A DNA stretch of 64,000 nt from Mytilus galloprovincialis (Eukaryota > Mollusca > Bivalvia > Mytilida > Mytilidae), in NCBI RefSeq assembly GCF_965363235.1, contig NC_134851.1, positions 56,052,833-56,116,832 on the forward strand. The letters are read 5' to 3'. Position 1 is the first letter of the stretch; each line of letters opens with the position of its first letter. A program made the position numbers and the translations under genes. Positions 34,390-44,094 of this stretch are shown here, piece after piece. Under the pieces are notes generated by a model. It was not told where the DNA came from. It searched no databases and saw only the letters and a list, made by a program, of their open reading frames with translations.

Positions 34390-34575
34390 TACTTCAGGAA
34401 TAGATTACCTTCGCTGTATTTGGATAAACTTTTAGGAATTTTGGTCTTCAATGCTCTACAACTTTGTATTACATTTGGCCTTTATAGCATTTTGGGATTC
34501 TAGCGTCACTGATGAGTCTTATGTAGACGAAACGCGCGTCTGGCGTAAATCAAAATTTAACCTGGTATATATAAT
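34390..34575 (+). repeat. Hammerhead-bearing repeat (subfamily A), long form
   Basis: Same-locus partner of 5455-5630. It includes the 5' part (AGGAATAGATTACCTTCGCT, TTAGGAATTTTGGTC) and ends after the ribozyme with a CCTGGTATATATAATG tail. Confidence 0.75.
34503..34546 (+). ncRNA. Type I hammerhead ribozyme (subfamily A), intact
   Basis: GCGUCA, CUGAUGA, stem II GUCU-UAUGU-AGAC, GAAA, stem III ACG/CGU with CG loop, GUC triplet and UGGCGU. Every core base and all stems are intact, whereas the copy A partner has lost the core. Predicted cleavage is after C34540. Confidence 0.88.
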
Positions 34576-34599
34576 GTGATTTTTTGGTACTTCACTGAC

Positions 34600-34790
34600 T
34601 TATATCCTTGCTTTCTCTTTATTAATTCAAAGTCAAAGGTAAATAAAAGCAACAAAAGTAAACCTATTTTCAAAGGTCATAAATCGATTGAGAAAAACCA
34701 AATCCGGTTAACAAACAAAATCCGAGGGAACACATCAAATATAAGAGGAAAACAACAAACATCAGGAAAACCCTCTAATATACATAGAAA
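34600..34790 (+). repeat. Dispersed repeat family 5, copy B partner
   Basis: Same-locus partner of 5650-5830 (TTCAAAGTCAAAGGTAAATA, GAGGGAACACATCAAATATA). Confidence 0.7.
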
Positions 34791-35019
34791 CGAACTATTT
34801 GATAACAAGTGCCATTTTCCATTATTGTTTCTGGACATTGATAGAAAAATGACCCAAATGCGATAGATCTAAAAAGTATCGTAGGTGAAATTTAGCAACT
34901 GTACAAAGGAATGGCCTGTTTAAATTTGAAACCAAGTTAATTCATTTAAATCTAAAATTAAGAAATAGGAATCCATCATACAAGATTAAAACATCGATAA
35001 TAAAGTTACAAAACAAATT

Positions 35020-35192
35020 CAGTGTAACCTGCCTACTCCAACACCTAAGTATTCCAACTTCCTGCTTTAACCGTCACATTATCCTAGTCCCAAAGTATGC
35101 CTATCATTCGGAAAAAAGCTGAGTATTCGACACATTGCTTAATCCGTCATTTTTTCTGGTGCGCTGTATGTCGGATTAGCCAGGTTACACTG
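35020..35192. mobile_element. MITE-like element, copy B
   Basis: CAGTGTAACCTGCCTACTCC at the left and GGATTAGCCAGGTTACACTG at the right form clean inverted ends. Partner of 6042-6218. Confidence 0.75.
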
Positions 35193-35234
35193 TAACTAAT
35201 TTAAAAACTTAAAAATAAACCGGATAAATTAACT

Positions 35235-35465
35235 GTGATTCAAGACAGTAAAAGAGGGGCGAAATATACCAGAAGGACACCCAACCTCAAAAGATCGAAA
35301 ACAAACTGACAACGCCATTACTAAAAAGAAAAAGACAAACAAACAAATAGTTAACAAGACACAATTTAGAAATCTGAAGATTAAGCAACACAAACTCCAC
35401 TATAAATTGGGGACGATCTCAGGTGCTCTAAAAGGGGAACCAGATACTGCTCCACATGTGTAAGT
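35235..35465 (+). repeat. Dispersed repeat family 3, copy B partner
   Basis: AGTAAAAGAGGGGCGAAATA, AACAAACTGACAACGCC, GCAACACAAACTCCAC, GATACTGCTCCACATGTG. Same-locus partner of 6255-6490. Confidence 0.75.
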
Positions 35466-35638
35466 TGTCAACATTGTTTTATATTAACATTTATACAGTA
35501 AAATTTTCACAATTGTTCCGGCTAATTTACAATTTTTGTAATGCATTTCACCGGGTGTTGAAAATCCGTAATTTTATATTTTTTTTACAAATTCAAAATT
35601 AAATTTTATGATAGAAAATTAAGTACAAAATTACTTAC

Positions 35639-35785
35639 TGCATACGTTGACATATAGTGGCTTAAATCCACGTAATTTGATCTTAGTTGAATACTTGTCG
35701 TTATTCCAAATACACTCCTTATTTTAATTTTTAACATGCATTATAATAGCATAGACTTAACGTATATATTTATAAAAGTTTTAAT
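35639..35785 (-). promoter_or_regulatory. Likely promoter and non-coding first exon for the 292-residue gene
   Basis: Minus strand: TATA-like TTTTATAAATATATACG, then about 130 bases to the donor ATGCA|GTAAGT with the exon ending at 35639. Conserved with copy A. Distance to the coding exon is about 2.3 kb. Confidence 0.4.
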
Positions 35786-36086
35786 TATTTAAATTCTTTT
35801 CTTATTGATAATTGGCGCGAATCAACCTTTGCATTTTAGAAACCTTCATGAATCAATAATTAATACTTAACTGTAATCAAAGTTATAAATCTCTTGTGTT
35901 TGTAATTTGACGATCTATTTTGAAGGTATTTAAATGTAGATATTTGTACTTTAAATCAATTATCCTGTAATTTCGATTTTGTTGAACGCTCCAGGAGGTA
36001 GCATACAATGTAAATGTTCTAAAAAATATTTAAATTCAAAAGATAATTGATGAAGGCATGATAACATTAACGGTTCTGATTTTCCT

Positions 36087-36130
36087 GCACCATATGCACA
36101 TTTCGACAATACATGTCTCTTCAGTGATGC
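36087..36130 (-). ncRNA. Hammerhead ribozyme (subfamily B), dimer unit 1
   Basis: GCAUCA, CUGAAGA, stem II GACA-UGUAU-UGUC, GAAA, stem III AUG/CAU with UG loop, AUA cleavage triplet, UGGUGC. All helices intact. Confidence 0.8.
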
Positions 36131-36437
36131 TCGTGGCCAAAATATTTCACACCCAAAGCTTATATAAAAGATGAAGAGCTATAATCCAAAATATCCAAAA
36201 AGTATAGCGAAATCCATGAGAGGAATCAGAGCTTTGCATGAGGGAGAGAAATTCCTTAATCTATAATAATTTCTAACATTTTGTTACAGCAAATCTTAAT
36301 AACACAAAAAAATCCGTATTTTCATGCCAGTACCAAAGTGCTGGCTACTGGGCTGGTGATAACCTCGGAGACTAACAGTCCATCAGCAGAGGCATCGAAC
36401 CAGTGGTAGAAATAACATTAATGGTACCAATTTTCCT

Positions 36438-36481
36438 GCACCAGATGCGCATTTCGATAATACATGTCTCTTCAGTGATGC
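36438..36481 (-). ncRNA. Hammerhead ribozyme (subfamily B), dimer unit 2
   Basis: As unit 1, but stem II is weakened (GACA faces UAUC). Core, stem III, AUC triplet and stem I are intact. Confidence 0.7.
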
Positions 36482-36939
36482 TCGTGGCCAAAATATTTGA
36501 AATCCAAAGCTTATATTAAAGGTGAAGAGCAATACTTCATAACATTTCTCACAGCAACTCTTAACAAGTTGCAGTACTGATACTATTGTGAGCTTACCAC
36601 ATATACTACAGAACTATTTATTATAGGTTATGAAGATGTGCACCTATTTATTTCATTTTATGTTATATTTGTACTTTTTAACTGGTTAATATTGAACTTT
36701 GATATGTTATTGCATCGTTGAACATGACAACATGAAATATAGACTACTTAATAACCGTTTTATTAAGTAAATGCTTTAATTTTGAACAATAGAAACATAG
36801 ATTACGTTAGAGTCACAATGGATAAGCGTTCATTCAAAAAATCGCCTATGCGATTGTTTTTATAATACGTATATCTCGGGCCTTTCGCAGAGAAGTGTTA
36901 TTCACAATGTTAACGTCGCCAGTACTAACATGGCGAACC

Positions 36940-37125
36940 GTTAGTTGTCTCGTTTGAATTGCTTTACATTTTCTTATCGGGGTCTTTTATAGCTCACTAT
37001 GCGGTATGGGCTTTGCTCATTTTTGAAGGACGTACGGTGACATATAGTTGTTAATGTCTGTGTCATTTTTGTCTTTTGTGGATAGTTGTCTGATTGGCAA
37101 TCATACCACATCTTCTTTTTTTTTT
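36940..37125 (+). repeat. Dispersed repeat family 1, inserted in copy B
   Basis: Begins GTTAGTTGTCTCGTTTGAAT and ends CAATCATACCACATCTTC plus a T-run. Copy A has the unoccupied site (GTGAACCG|GACTTTATATACATG near 7730). This is a 5'-shortened copy ending in a T-tract, as retroposed sequences do. Confidence 0.75.
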
Positions 37126-37439
37126 ATATTAATACAAATGTAGATATAGCACATATTCAATCAGGAGGTTTTGAGTTGTAGTCGTTATCATTGACATCCT
37201 AGAACAGATTTTGTAATTGAAAATTCAAACATTTGTTAAATATGTGAACCGTTTCATGTCTAAAAACAAAAGTGCCAAGACAAGTCCCAAAAAAACAACT
37301 ATAATCGTTCTATTTTGTACATATTAAAAAAAAATCTAAGCTGCATATAGGAGAAGGACCAATAACAGTATAAGCATCAAGATAGATGAAACATAAATAT
37401 AACATACTTATGTCGAAAGTGAAGATTAGACATTTCGAA

Positions 37440-37615
37440 AGACAGATTTGTCAAACTCAAAAGCTCAAACACATCAAACGAATGGTTGTCATCTGTCATA
37501 TTCCTGACTTGGTACAGGTATTTTCTTATGTAATATGTGGTGAGTCAAACCTTTTCTTAGCTAACTAAACCTCTCACTTGTATAACAGTCGAATAAATAT
37601 CGAAAGAGGTAAACA
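37440..37615 (+). repeat. Dispersed repeat family 2, partial
   Basis: CAAAAGCTCAAACACATCAA, ACGAATGGTTGTCATCTG, CTGACTTGGTACAGGTATTT, CTAAACCTCTCACTTGTA. Confidence 0.7.
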
Positions 37616-37898
37616 CTTATTGATAATTAATCAAAAATATCGTTTGAGGTAAATATGTCAACAAAAGGCCTAGGTCTCGACTTATTATTTGAGAATTGTA
37701 TTTCCTTTTGCAAGTTACCCCGCTTTTTTTGACGTTTAAAAAAGCACTTTATCGGCTTATGCTTTTGTGTCGTATGTCTGTATACGAAAAAAAAATCCTG
37801 ATTATTGTACAACGTATTTAATGGAAACATGATTTGTTTCATATAGTTAAAGCATTACTTAGAAATTGTTAACTGAAAGGCTGTTTTTAATAATTTCG

Positions 37899-38834
37899 TT
37901 AATCCATTGTATAATATTCGGCAACTTCTATTGGCCAACGTAATGTTCGTTGATGTACATCGAAATTTCTGATGTTAAGTTGAATTGTGTAAACATGATA
38001 ATTGAATTCTTCATTATAATCATCTTGATGTATTTCGCAATACCTCACATTTATACCTGGATTTTGCTCTAATTCAGATATCAGGGATCTCATAAAGTCT
38101 GTAGAATTTTGCTCGCTTATTGCAATTACGCCAATGCGTGAAATGGTTTCGTTATGCCCAGTAACTGGCATGACCCTATAGAATATTTTCTTCCTACAAC
38201 TATTATATTCCTCATTGTTAGTAACTGGCCTGACCTTATCGGATTTTTTCTTCCTACAATCATGTAATTTCCATTTTTTCTGTCGTTCTTGAGGGTTGCA
38301 AGTTTCTATGGTAAATTGGTACATTCGTTTGGCGTCCCAATAGTTTGGCCGAAGTTTGGTATTTTGTCCTCTCTCCGGTTGAATTTGTCTTTCTCTGTAA
38401 AGCTGATCATCTCTAGTTTTTGAACTATTGCCAAATTCCCTTTTTGATTCTACTTCAATTGTGTATCTCCCTAAAACTTTTTCTTTCTCTTTGACAATTT
38501 CAATACACAAAAGTTCATCTTCGTCCTTCACGATGACTTGCTCTTTTTCCCGAATAGGAAAGGCATTGCAAATTGTTTGTGTTTTAGTTATCATTGTTAC
38601 ATGAAGTGGTTTTTTGTCAACCGCTGGTCTAAGCTTTACTTTTTCCTTGGGCAAAATTTGGGTAAAGCCATTATCTTTTGCCCATTGCCATTCATTTTCG
38701 TTTGCGGTAGGTACACCTTCGCTTGCACTACAATCTCCATGTTTGATTCCAATACGTTTACCTACGGTCAGTTCCTTATTTCCTATGCCCTTGACATACA
38801 CAATTTCCTTCGATTGATTTAGAATAAAAACCAT
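37899..38834 (-). CDS. Unknown two-domain protein, full-length paralogue (311 aa)
   Basis: Single frame from MVFILNQSKEIVYVKGIGNK to EVAEYYTMD. It aligns along its whole length with the 292-residue gene: ELTVGKRIGI / DLAVQKRVGF, NGFTQILPKEKVKLRP / NGYTQIAPKSELQFSP, RIGVIAISEQNSTDFMRSLI / RIGIIAISDRNSDDFVRSLI and LRWPIEVAEYY / LHWPVEVAEYY. The linker is longer and very basic and contains an internal repeat: two copies of a Y(N)-S/K-rich 'CRKK...KVRPVT/RVMPVT' segment at residues about 185-225. No membrane segment or signal peptide. The ATG has the AG|CTATGG context. Function unknown. Confidence 0.8.
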   Translation of the reverse strand: MVFILNQSKEIVYVKGIGNKELTVGKRIGIKHGDCSASEGVPTANENEWQWAKDNGFTQILPKEKVKLRPAVDKKPLHVTMITKTQTICNAFPIREKEQVIVKDEDELLCIEIVKEKEKVLGRYTIEVESKREFGNSSKTRDDQLYRERQIQPERGQNTKLRPNYWDAKRMYQFTIETCNPQERQKKWKLHDCRKKKSDKVRPVTNNEEYNSCRKKIFYRVMPVTGHNETISRIGVIAISEQNSTDFMRSLISELEQNPGINVRYCEIHQDDYNEEFNYHVYTIQLNIRNFDVHQRTLRWPIEVAEYYTMD

Positions 38835-39719
38835 AGCTGTATCTGGCGGTAAGTTTTACTCACTGAAATAATGACTTTTGTTTAAATGACAAATCACAAG
38901 CAGTATATCTGAAAATAAGTATAAGGATTTTGAAACATACTCAATTAATAACTTACGTAAATAATAAATTGACGTATCGTAACATTTCGGAACAATCATG
39001 ACATCCATTTCATATTCTTAAAAACAAAAGCGAGAATAAAAGCCTCGATTTTTGAATGGTATATCGTAGGTTTTGCAATTGACCAGAAAGGGATATTCAA
39101 ATATATGTAGAAATTATATGTAAGCCGTCATCAGTATATAACTTTTGTTAAGCCAACGTTTTTAATGAGAAAAGGGTTTCAACTGAGCGGAGTAAGTTTA
39201 TTTCCAATGAACAACAATAAGATGAGACACAATGAAGATGTGTTCAACCATGGGTTCCTTTAACAATGAACAAAACAAACAAGGTGTACGTGCCACGGCA
39301 AGTCATAATATGAAATAATTCAGAAGGGAGATACAACAAACTAAATTCTATCACGTTATTAAAAAAAAAAAGAACTATTGCAGAAAGCAATCGAAGACAA
39401 TCATGGTTCGCGTGAACACTCGAGTTATCATTGAACGGTTATTAAACTTTTTCAAACTAGACGGATGAGAAATTTCTAAATTCTCAGTTGTAATAACAAG
39501 ACATCTTCACACAAAACTATCTTCTGGACTAGTTAACAAAATTCATAGTTTACCAAAATTAAACAGAATAATAAAATTGAATAGTTAAATATATTAAATC
39601 GAAAACATATTGAACCTGGCCAAGTCTGCAGCAGTCTAAAAAACACAACTTAAAAACCTTAATGTTTAGAATAATTCAACATAAAATATTATTGATGATG
39701 AATACTCGATCAAACTTAC

Positions 39720-39990
39720 CAATATTTTGCTTAAACTTAGCAGGTGGATATCATGTCTCCTTATTTCAAATTATTACCATGTGTTAGATAATATCTTTAA
39801 CACAAATGTAATAATTGCTATGATTGTAGTATTTAAAATCATTTTCTTGTTTCAATTTGGCACGGTATAATCAAACATACCTTGTTTAATTGTTTAACTG
39901 AACTAATCAATATATAACAATTATAAAATTCTCATTGCAATCAAAGTTATTGATCTTTTCTTGGTAAATTGATGACATGCAATTTATTTC
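39720..39990 (-). promoter_or_regulatory. Conserved upstream region of the 311-residue gene
   Basis: The donor-like AATATTG|GTAAGTTTG on the minus strand (exon end 39720) and the flank to about 39990 (ACTAATCAATATATAACAAT, CAATCAAAGTTATTGATC, TTATTTCAAAGGTCG) align with the upstream regions at 6663-6960 and 35639-35930. Conservation of non-coding sequence across paralogues supports a promoter and first exon here. Confidence 0.4.
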
Positions 39991-40189
39991 AAAGGTCGTT
40001 ATAATATTTGATTTTTTCATATTTTTATATAAAGTGTACTTCATATTTAAGTATTGCTGCCAAATAAATATATAAATTATTAATGGTTTGATAATGATAT
40101 TATCTAAGCGCTATGAGTACAATGGGTACATGATAGGAACATGTGTTTTCTTTGTAATACCAGTAAACCAGAAGATGGTTCGAGACAAA

Positions 40190-40280
40190 CTTACCAACGT
40201 CAGTTCATTCATTATGACGTCAGTGGTATATATGGGTCATAGTTTCGAATGCAGGGTCAACGTATTCGACGTCACAAAGT
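40190..40280 (-). promoter_or_regulatory. CRE-like cluster next to a splice donor
   Basis: A perfect TGACGTCA palindrome at 40215-40222, a second GACGTCAC at about 40268 and ACGTCAG at about 40198 lie within 80 bases, next to a strong minus-strand donor GACGTTG|GTAAGTTTG (exon end 40195) and a TATATAT. It could be an alternative first exon/promoter for the 311-residue gene. Confidence 0.3.
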
Positions 40281-40364
40281 CGGTATATGCCATTGTATTA
40301 GGAGTTACGCAGAGTGATACAGACAGTAGCTATACAACCCAGGTTTAAGCCATATTATTTCTAT

Positions 40365-40500
40365 ATATTCATACCCAGTCAGGAATATGACAGCTGTTCC
40401 ATTCGTTTGATCTACTCGATATGTACTTTCCGTTTTGAATTTTTCTTGAGGTTCGGCATTTTTGTTGTTCAACTTTTTTCTCATATATCGTAGTAACCTT
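40365..40500 (-). repeat. Dispersed repeat family 2, minus fragment
   Basis: CCAGTCAGGAATATGACAGC, CCATTCGTTTGATCT, CTTTCCGTTTTGAATTTTTC, in reverse family order. Confidence 0.65.
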
Positions 40501-40878
40501 GAGATTAAGGTTTTGACACGTATGGACGTCAACAAACTCATTTCAATAGGAAATTAAATGATTTAAACTTTCCAATTGTTAATTTTCCGTTTCCCAGCAG
40601 TAACATATCATTCGCTTCATCGTATAGCGTTTACATATCTCAGTTAATAAGTAACGCTGGTGCTACATTTCTTGATTTATGATATAATTGTTACGGTTAG
40701 AGGACGGTTTGAAACGCGATCGGCATTTACCTTTATACCAAATGCACTCCTATATTTACCGACTTTTACTTCTAATCATATTAGGAAGACTTCATGGTGA
40801 CATTCTGAGGGAAAATTAAAAGAAGATAGCACTCAAGTTTAAAATCACGTTCCACTATACAGATGATGTTCTCTCATA

Positions 40879-41101
40879 TACCGTATAACGGGCTATTTCG
40901 CAGGTGTAAAATTTCGTGATTTTCAATGAAGCAGATGTACGAAATATTTTGGCGGTTGTTATTTTGGCGGATGGAAAACTTTTATTATTTACTTTGCATT
41001 TACACTTTTAATTTTTTGGCGGAATTAATTTTGGCGATATTGTTCTATCCGCGAAAATAAGCGAAAATTTACACCCCGCGAAAATAACCCGCTTTTCGGT
41101 A
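40879..41101. mobile_element. MITE with about 40-bp inverted ends
   Basis: Left TACCGTATAACGGGCTATTT, CGCAGGTGTAAAATTTCG; right CGAAAATTTACACCCCGCGA, AAATAACCCGCTTTTCGGTA. Inner arms are also present (ATTTTGGCGG repeats). TA at each border. No transposase. Confidence 0.75.
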
Positions 41102-41439
41102 TGTATGCCAAGTTTGGTGACAATGTAGACCTCTGCTATCAGAACTTACTTGAAAAAAAGCATACAACAGATACAGTAATTGAGGCCTCATACCTTCATA
41201 TGCATTTTGAAATTGACAATAGTGTTGATTGGGGAAAAATTTAAGACAAAAGACATGATTTCAGCTTCTCAAATTTAACTTTCTATATCTGTTTAACAAT
41301 ATCAAGGCACCATAGAGATACTTGAAACGATATTTGAAACTTTGTATTTCCTGTCATGATTTCTATTAATCAGAATTGCTACCAAATAAACTTACTGAAC
41401 CAAGGGTTTATAGTTATGAATAGTAAGATATTCTACGGA

Positions 41440-41860
41440 TACCATCACGAGTTTGTTGAATGATATGAAATATCAATTTCACAGATGACGATGGATATGT
41501 TGAAATTGTAATCCAGTCGAATGTTAACTCACCGAATTAATTTTTTACCAAGTTTGTACTTAAGTTTACCCAAACAACAATGCTGTTGTCACATGTTGAA
41601 CATGACCTGTTTTTCATTCCGGACCAACTGAGATCTCTCCAGTTTTTACTAGTGTTCTGTTGCTTCTATGTCATTTGTATACCTTTCTTAAGGGTTATAA
41701 GTTTTGCACTGACTCCGTCTCTCTTTAACACTACACGGAATTTGTTGACAGGTGCGACCACTTACAATAATATTGCTCAAACATAGTTATTTGGAAGAAT
41801 GAGTGAAGTTCACACACTCTACCTCATTTGTTATTGCTATGTTTACAATCACTACTTGGC
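41440..41860 (+). repeat. Dispersed repeat family 4, copy 2
   Basis: Partner of 8430-8740 (CAATTTCACAGATGACGATG, AACAACAATGCTGTTGTCAC, GTTCTGTTGCTTCTATG). Its further 3' part (TTATTTGGAAGAATGAGTGA) matches about 9650-9675. Confidence 0.6.
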
Positions 41861-41861
41861 T

Positions 41862-42150
41862 GATAAATAAAATCAACAGTAGTATACCACTGTTTCAAAG
41901 TCACAAAAAGATAGTGTATTTCTCATAAAACCATGCAAGTACAACGGCTACATAATAATGCAAAACATGCATACATAATATATATATGAATATTTAACAT
42001 TTTAAATAAAAATAGTTAAATAAATAAATAAATACAAATATTAGAGTACAAAACAAAATCGAATGTGAGAAAACAAATACGGGTCTCAAACTAAAACCGA
42101 GGAAAACATATCAACTATAAGAAGAAACAAAAAACGATACAACGATACAA
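41862..42150 (+). repeat. Dispersed repeat family 5 with AT-rich interior
   Basis: TAAAATCAACAGTAGTATAC, GAGAAAACAAATACGGGTC and GAGGAAAACATATCAACTAT bracket an AT-rich simple stretch. Confidence 0.55.
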
Positions 42151-42464
42151 CGTACCGGTATCTCTACACTTGCATGACTGTCCCTTTGATATCTTTCGTC
42201 CCTCTTTTGAGATACCAGTATGGTCGCCTGATCCGTAAATATACGGATTGTTTTCAATTTCCCTTGGTTAAATTTTGACTGAACAAAAGAAAAAGCACGA
42301 AACGCAAAACAGTCCAAGAGAGAGGCTCGAAATGATTGATATCTAAAATATCTCCATTATAAAGTACTAGTCTTGGATGCGTGATTGTTTTATTATTTGT
42401 TATTTGCTTTGAACTAGCTATCATTAACTGTTTAATAATATTGTTATGAAAATGTTTAAGTACC

Positions 42465-42925
42465 CTGCCACGTCCACTTTGTTTTTTGGTAAGACGTATT
42501 TCTGCTTTGCATCGACCGATGTTTTAAAAATATTCAACTGATTTTTAAAGTTTGTCCTTAGTTTATACTGTTTCACAACTTTAGTGCAGGGTTTTGGCAT
42601 CTTCTTGCTAGTTTAACCCCGCCCCATTTGGTATGTCTCTCTACCAAGCCATTATCTATAATGCAGTGGTTGTCGTTTGTTGCTGTGCATTTTATATGTT
42701 TTTCATTCAATGTTTTGCACTCATATCAGGCCTTTAGTTTTATCAATTTTCTTGTTTAAATTAATGTTATCATTTGAGGCCTCTTTTAACTGACTTACCA
42801 ATACGGCTTTTACTCATTGTTGAAGGCCATAACGTTGCTAATAGTTGTTAATGTTTGTGTCATTTGGTCTGTAGTGGAGATTTGTCTCATAAGCAATCAT
42901 ACTACATTTTCTTATTTTCATATAC
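42465..42925 (+). repeat. Dispersed repeat family 1, long copy
   Basis: TACCCTGCCACGTCCACTTT at the 5' side, a TTAACCCCGCCCCATTTGGT middle and GCAATCATACTACATTTTCT at the end. The most complete copy in the window along with 400-812. Confidence 0.75.
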
Positions 42926-43505
42926 ACTAGCAGATTAAATGAGAACTAAATCATCAGCTTTCGTAAAGCAAGGATTATATTTTATAAAGCTTCCCCTTTG
43001 TCATAAAACAAATCAAAAATGTAAAAATCAGGAATACTAGTTATGACACTTTTACAGTCGATTGATCCCTCCTCAGTTCTGTAAATAATATACCCCGCCC
43101 CAAAATAACAATACTGTTGACAACATAGATAATTTGTATTTAAATTTAATATAAATAAAACATAAGGTCAACATTTTATTGGAAAACCGTGAATAATTTA
43201 TCATAAAGCAGAAATCAAACCAGTTAAATTGAAGGCAAAAGTGAAAGCAGCAAACAAGTTTTGGAAACAAAAACCTATCGAAATTCCATCGAAGAGTTGT
43301 AAACAAAATTATTAGTATACCAAAGACATGTAAAAGGAAAGACATACTGCGATAGCAAAAGATCAATAGAGATACCAGACTTAAACATATGGCATTCGTC
43401 AACATAAGCCTCATCGATAACGCTCGGACAAAAACACTACATTAAACCATGTTCACATATTCGTTCATTCAGATTCCCACCTAATGACAGGTTTTGTAAT
43501 CTTTG

Positions 43506-44078
43506 TCAATTTTTATTCTTTCGCTTTTGATTTCGGTTCATTTTTTGCATGATACCGTACACATTTTCCAGCATTTGATTTTGTTGTTTAAGATTCCCTT
43601 TTCTTGAATACTGTGGACAGATTTCTGTTTGAGGATAGTTATTTTTCCTTTCAATGGGATAGTCCTTAACTTTCACACTATTGTCAACTTTCCTTCCAGA
43701 TTCAAGTTTAATAATGACTCTATATATCAATTTGTTTTTCTTTGGGGCATTTTGGATAAATAACAATTCGTCAACAATGTCATTGCGGTTTGTTCGAATA
43801 GGAAGGGCGTCACACGTAATAGGTCTGTGTGATTTAATTGTTACATAAAATGTTGTGTTGCCAACAACCGGTATAATCTCTAGTACATCTTTAGATGCAA
43901 GTGCAGTAAAATCTTCAACTTCTGCACATTGCCAATCAATTTCCCTGATGGCAGCAACACCTCTTCCTGTAAAACACCCTTGAACTTCAATAGCAATCCT
44001 TTTATTAACCGCCAGCTCCCTTTCTTGGGTAGCCCTTACATATATGATTTCATTTGAATCATTTTCTACCAATACCAT
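43506..44078 (-). CDS. Unknown family, truncated paralogue (190 aa)
   Basis: MVLVENDSNEIIYVRATQER opens the same N-terminal domain: LAVNKRIAIEV, FTALASKDVLEIIP, TTFYVTIKSHRPITCDALPI. The linker (KVKDYPIERKNNYPQTEICP) also aligns. The protein then ends in a Gln/Asn/Lys-rich tail, NRNQKRKNKN, with no trace of the RIGIIAIS C-terminal domain downstream. The frame is clean, so this may be a working single-domain protein, or a gene cut by an upstream breakpoint. Same strand, start context and spacing pattern as its neighbours, so part of the same tandem family. Confidence 0.75.
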   Translation of the reverse strand: MVLVENDSNEIIYVRATQERELAVNKRIAIEVQGCFTGRGVAAIREIDWQCAEVEDFTALASKDVLEIIPVVGNTTFYVTIKSHRPITCDALPIRTNRNDIVDELLFIQNAPKKNKLIYRVIIKLESGRKVDNSVKVKDYPIERKNNYPQTEICPQYSRKGNLKQQNQMLENVYGIMQKMNRNQKRKNKN

Positions 44079-44094
44079 AGCTAGAATGTTGGTT

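Larger units (their letters stand above)
36061..36540 (-). repeat. Hammerhead subfamily B, one unit plus a partial
   Basis: Shares the sequence of the 22.2-kb array (ATAACATTAACGG, AGCTTATATAAAAGATGAAG, TTTCATGCCAGTACC, ACTAACAGTCCATCAGCAG) at lower identity, with a 351-bp spacing between its two ribozymes. It is absent from copy A, so it inserted after the duplication. Confidence 0.85.
32090..37190. repeat. Segmental duplication, copy B
   Basis: Collinear partner of 3340-7800. It is longer because it carries insertions absent from copy A: a family 2 repeat (34058-34287), the hammerhead subfamily B dimer (36061-36540) and a family 1 repeat (36940-37125). Confidence 0.85.

Noticed and set aside
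37627..37842. 71-codon basic minus-strand frame just downstream of the 311-residue gene
   Set aside because: Lies in the probable 3' untranslated region and has no counterpart downstream of the other paralogues.
43073..43414. 113-codon hydrophobic minus-strand frame downstream of the 190-residue gene
   Set aside because: Composition is that of AT-rich noise, and there is no similarity to the missing C-terminal domain of the family.
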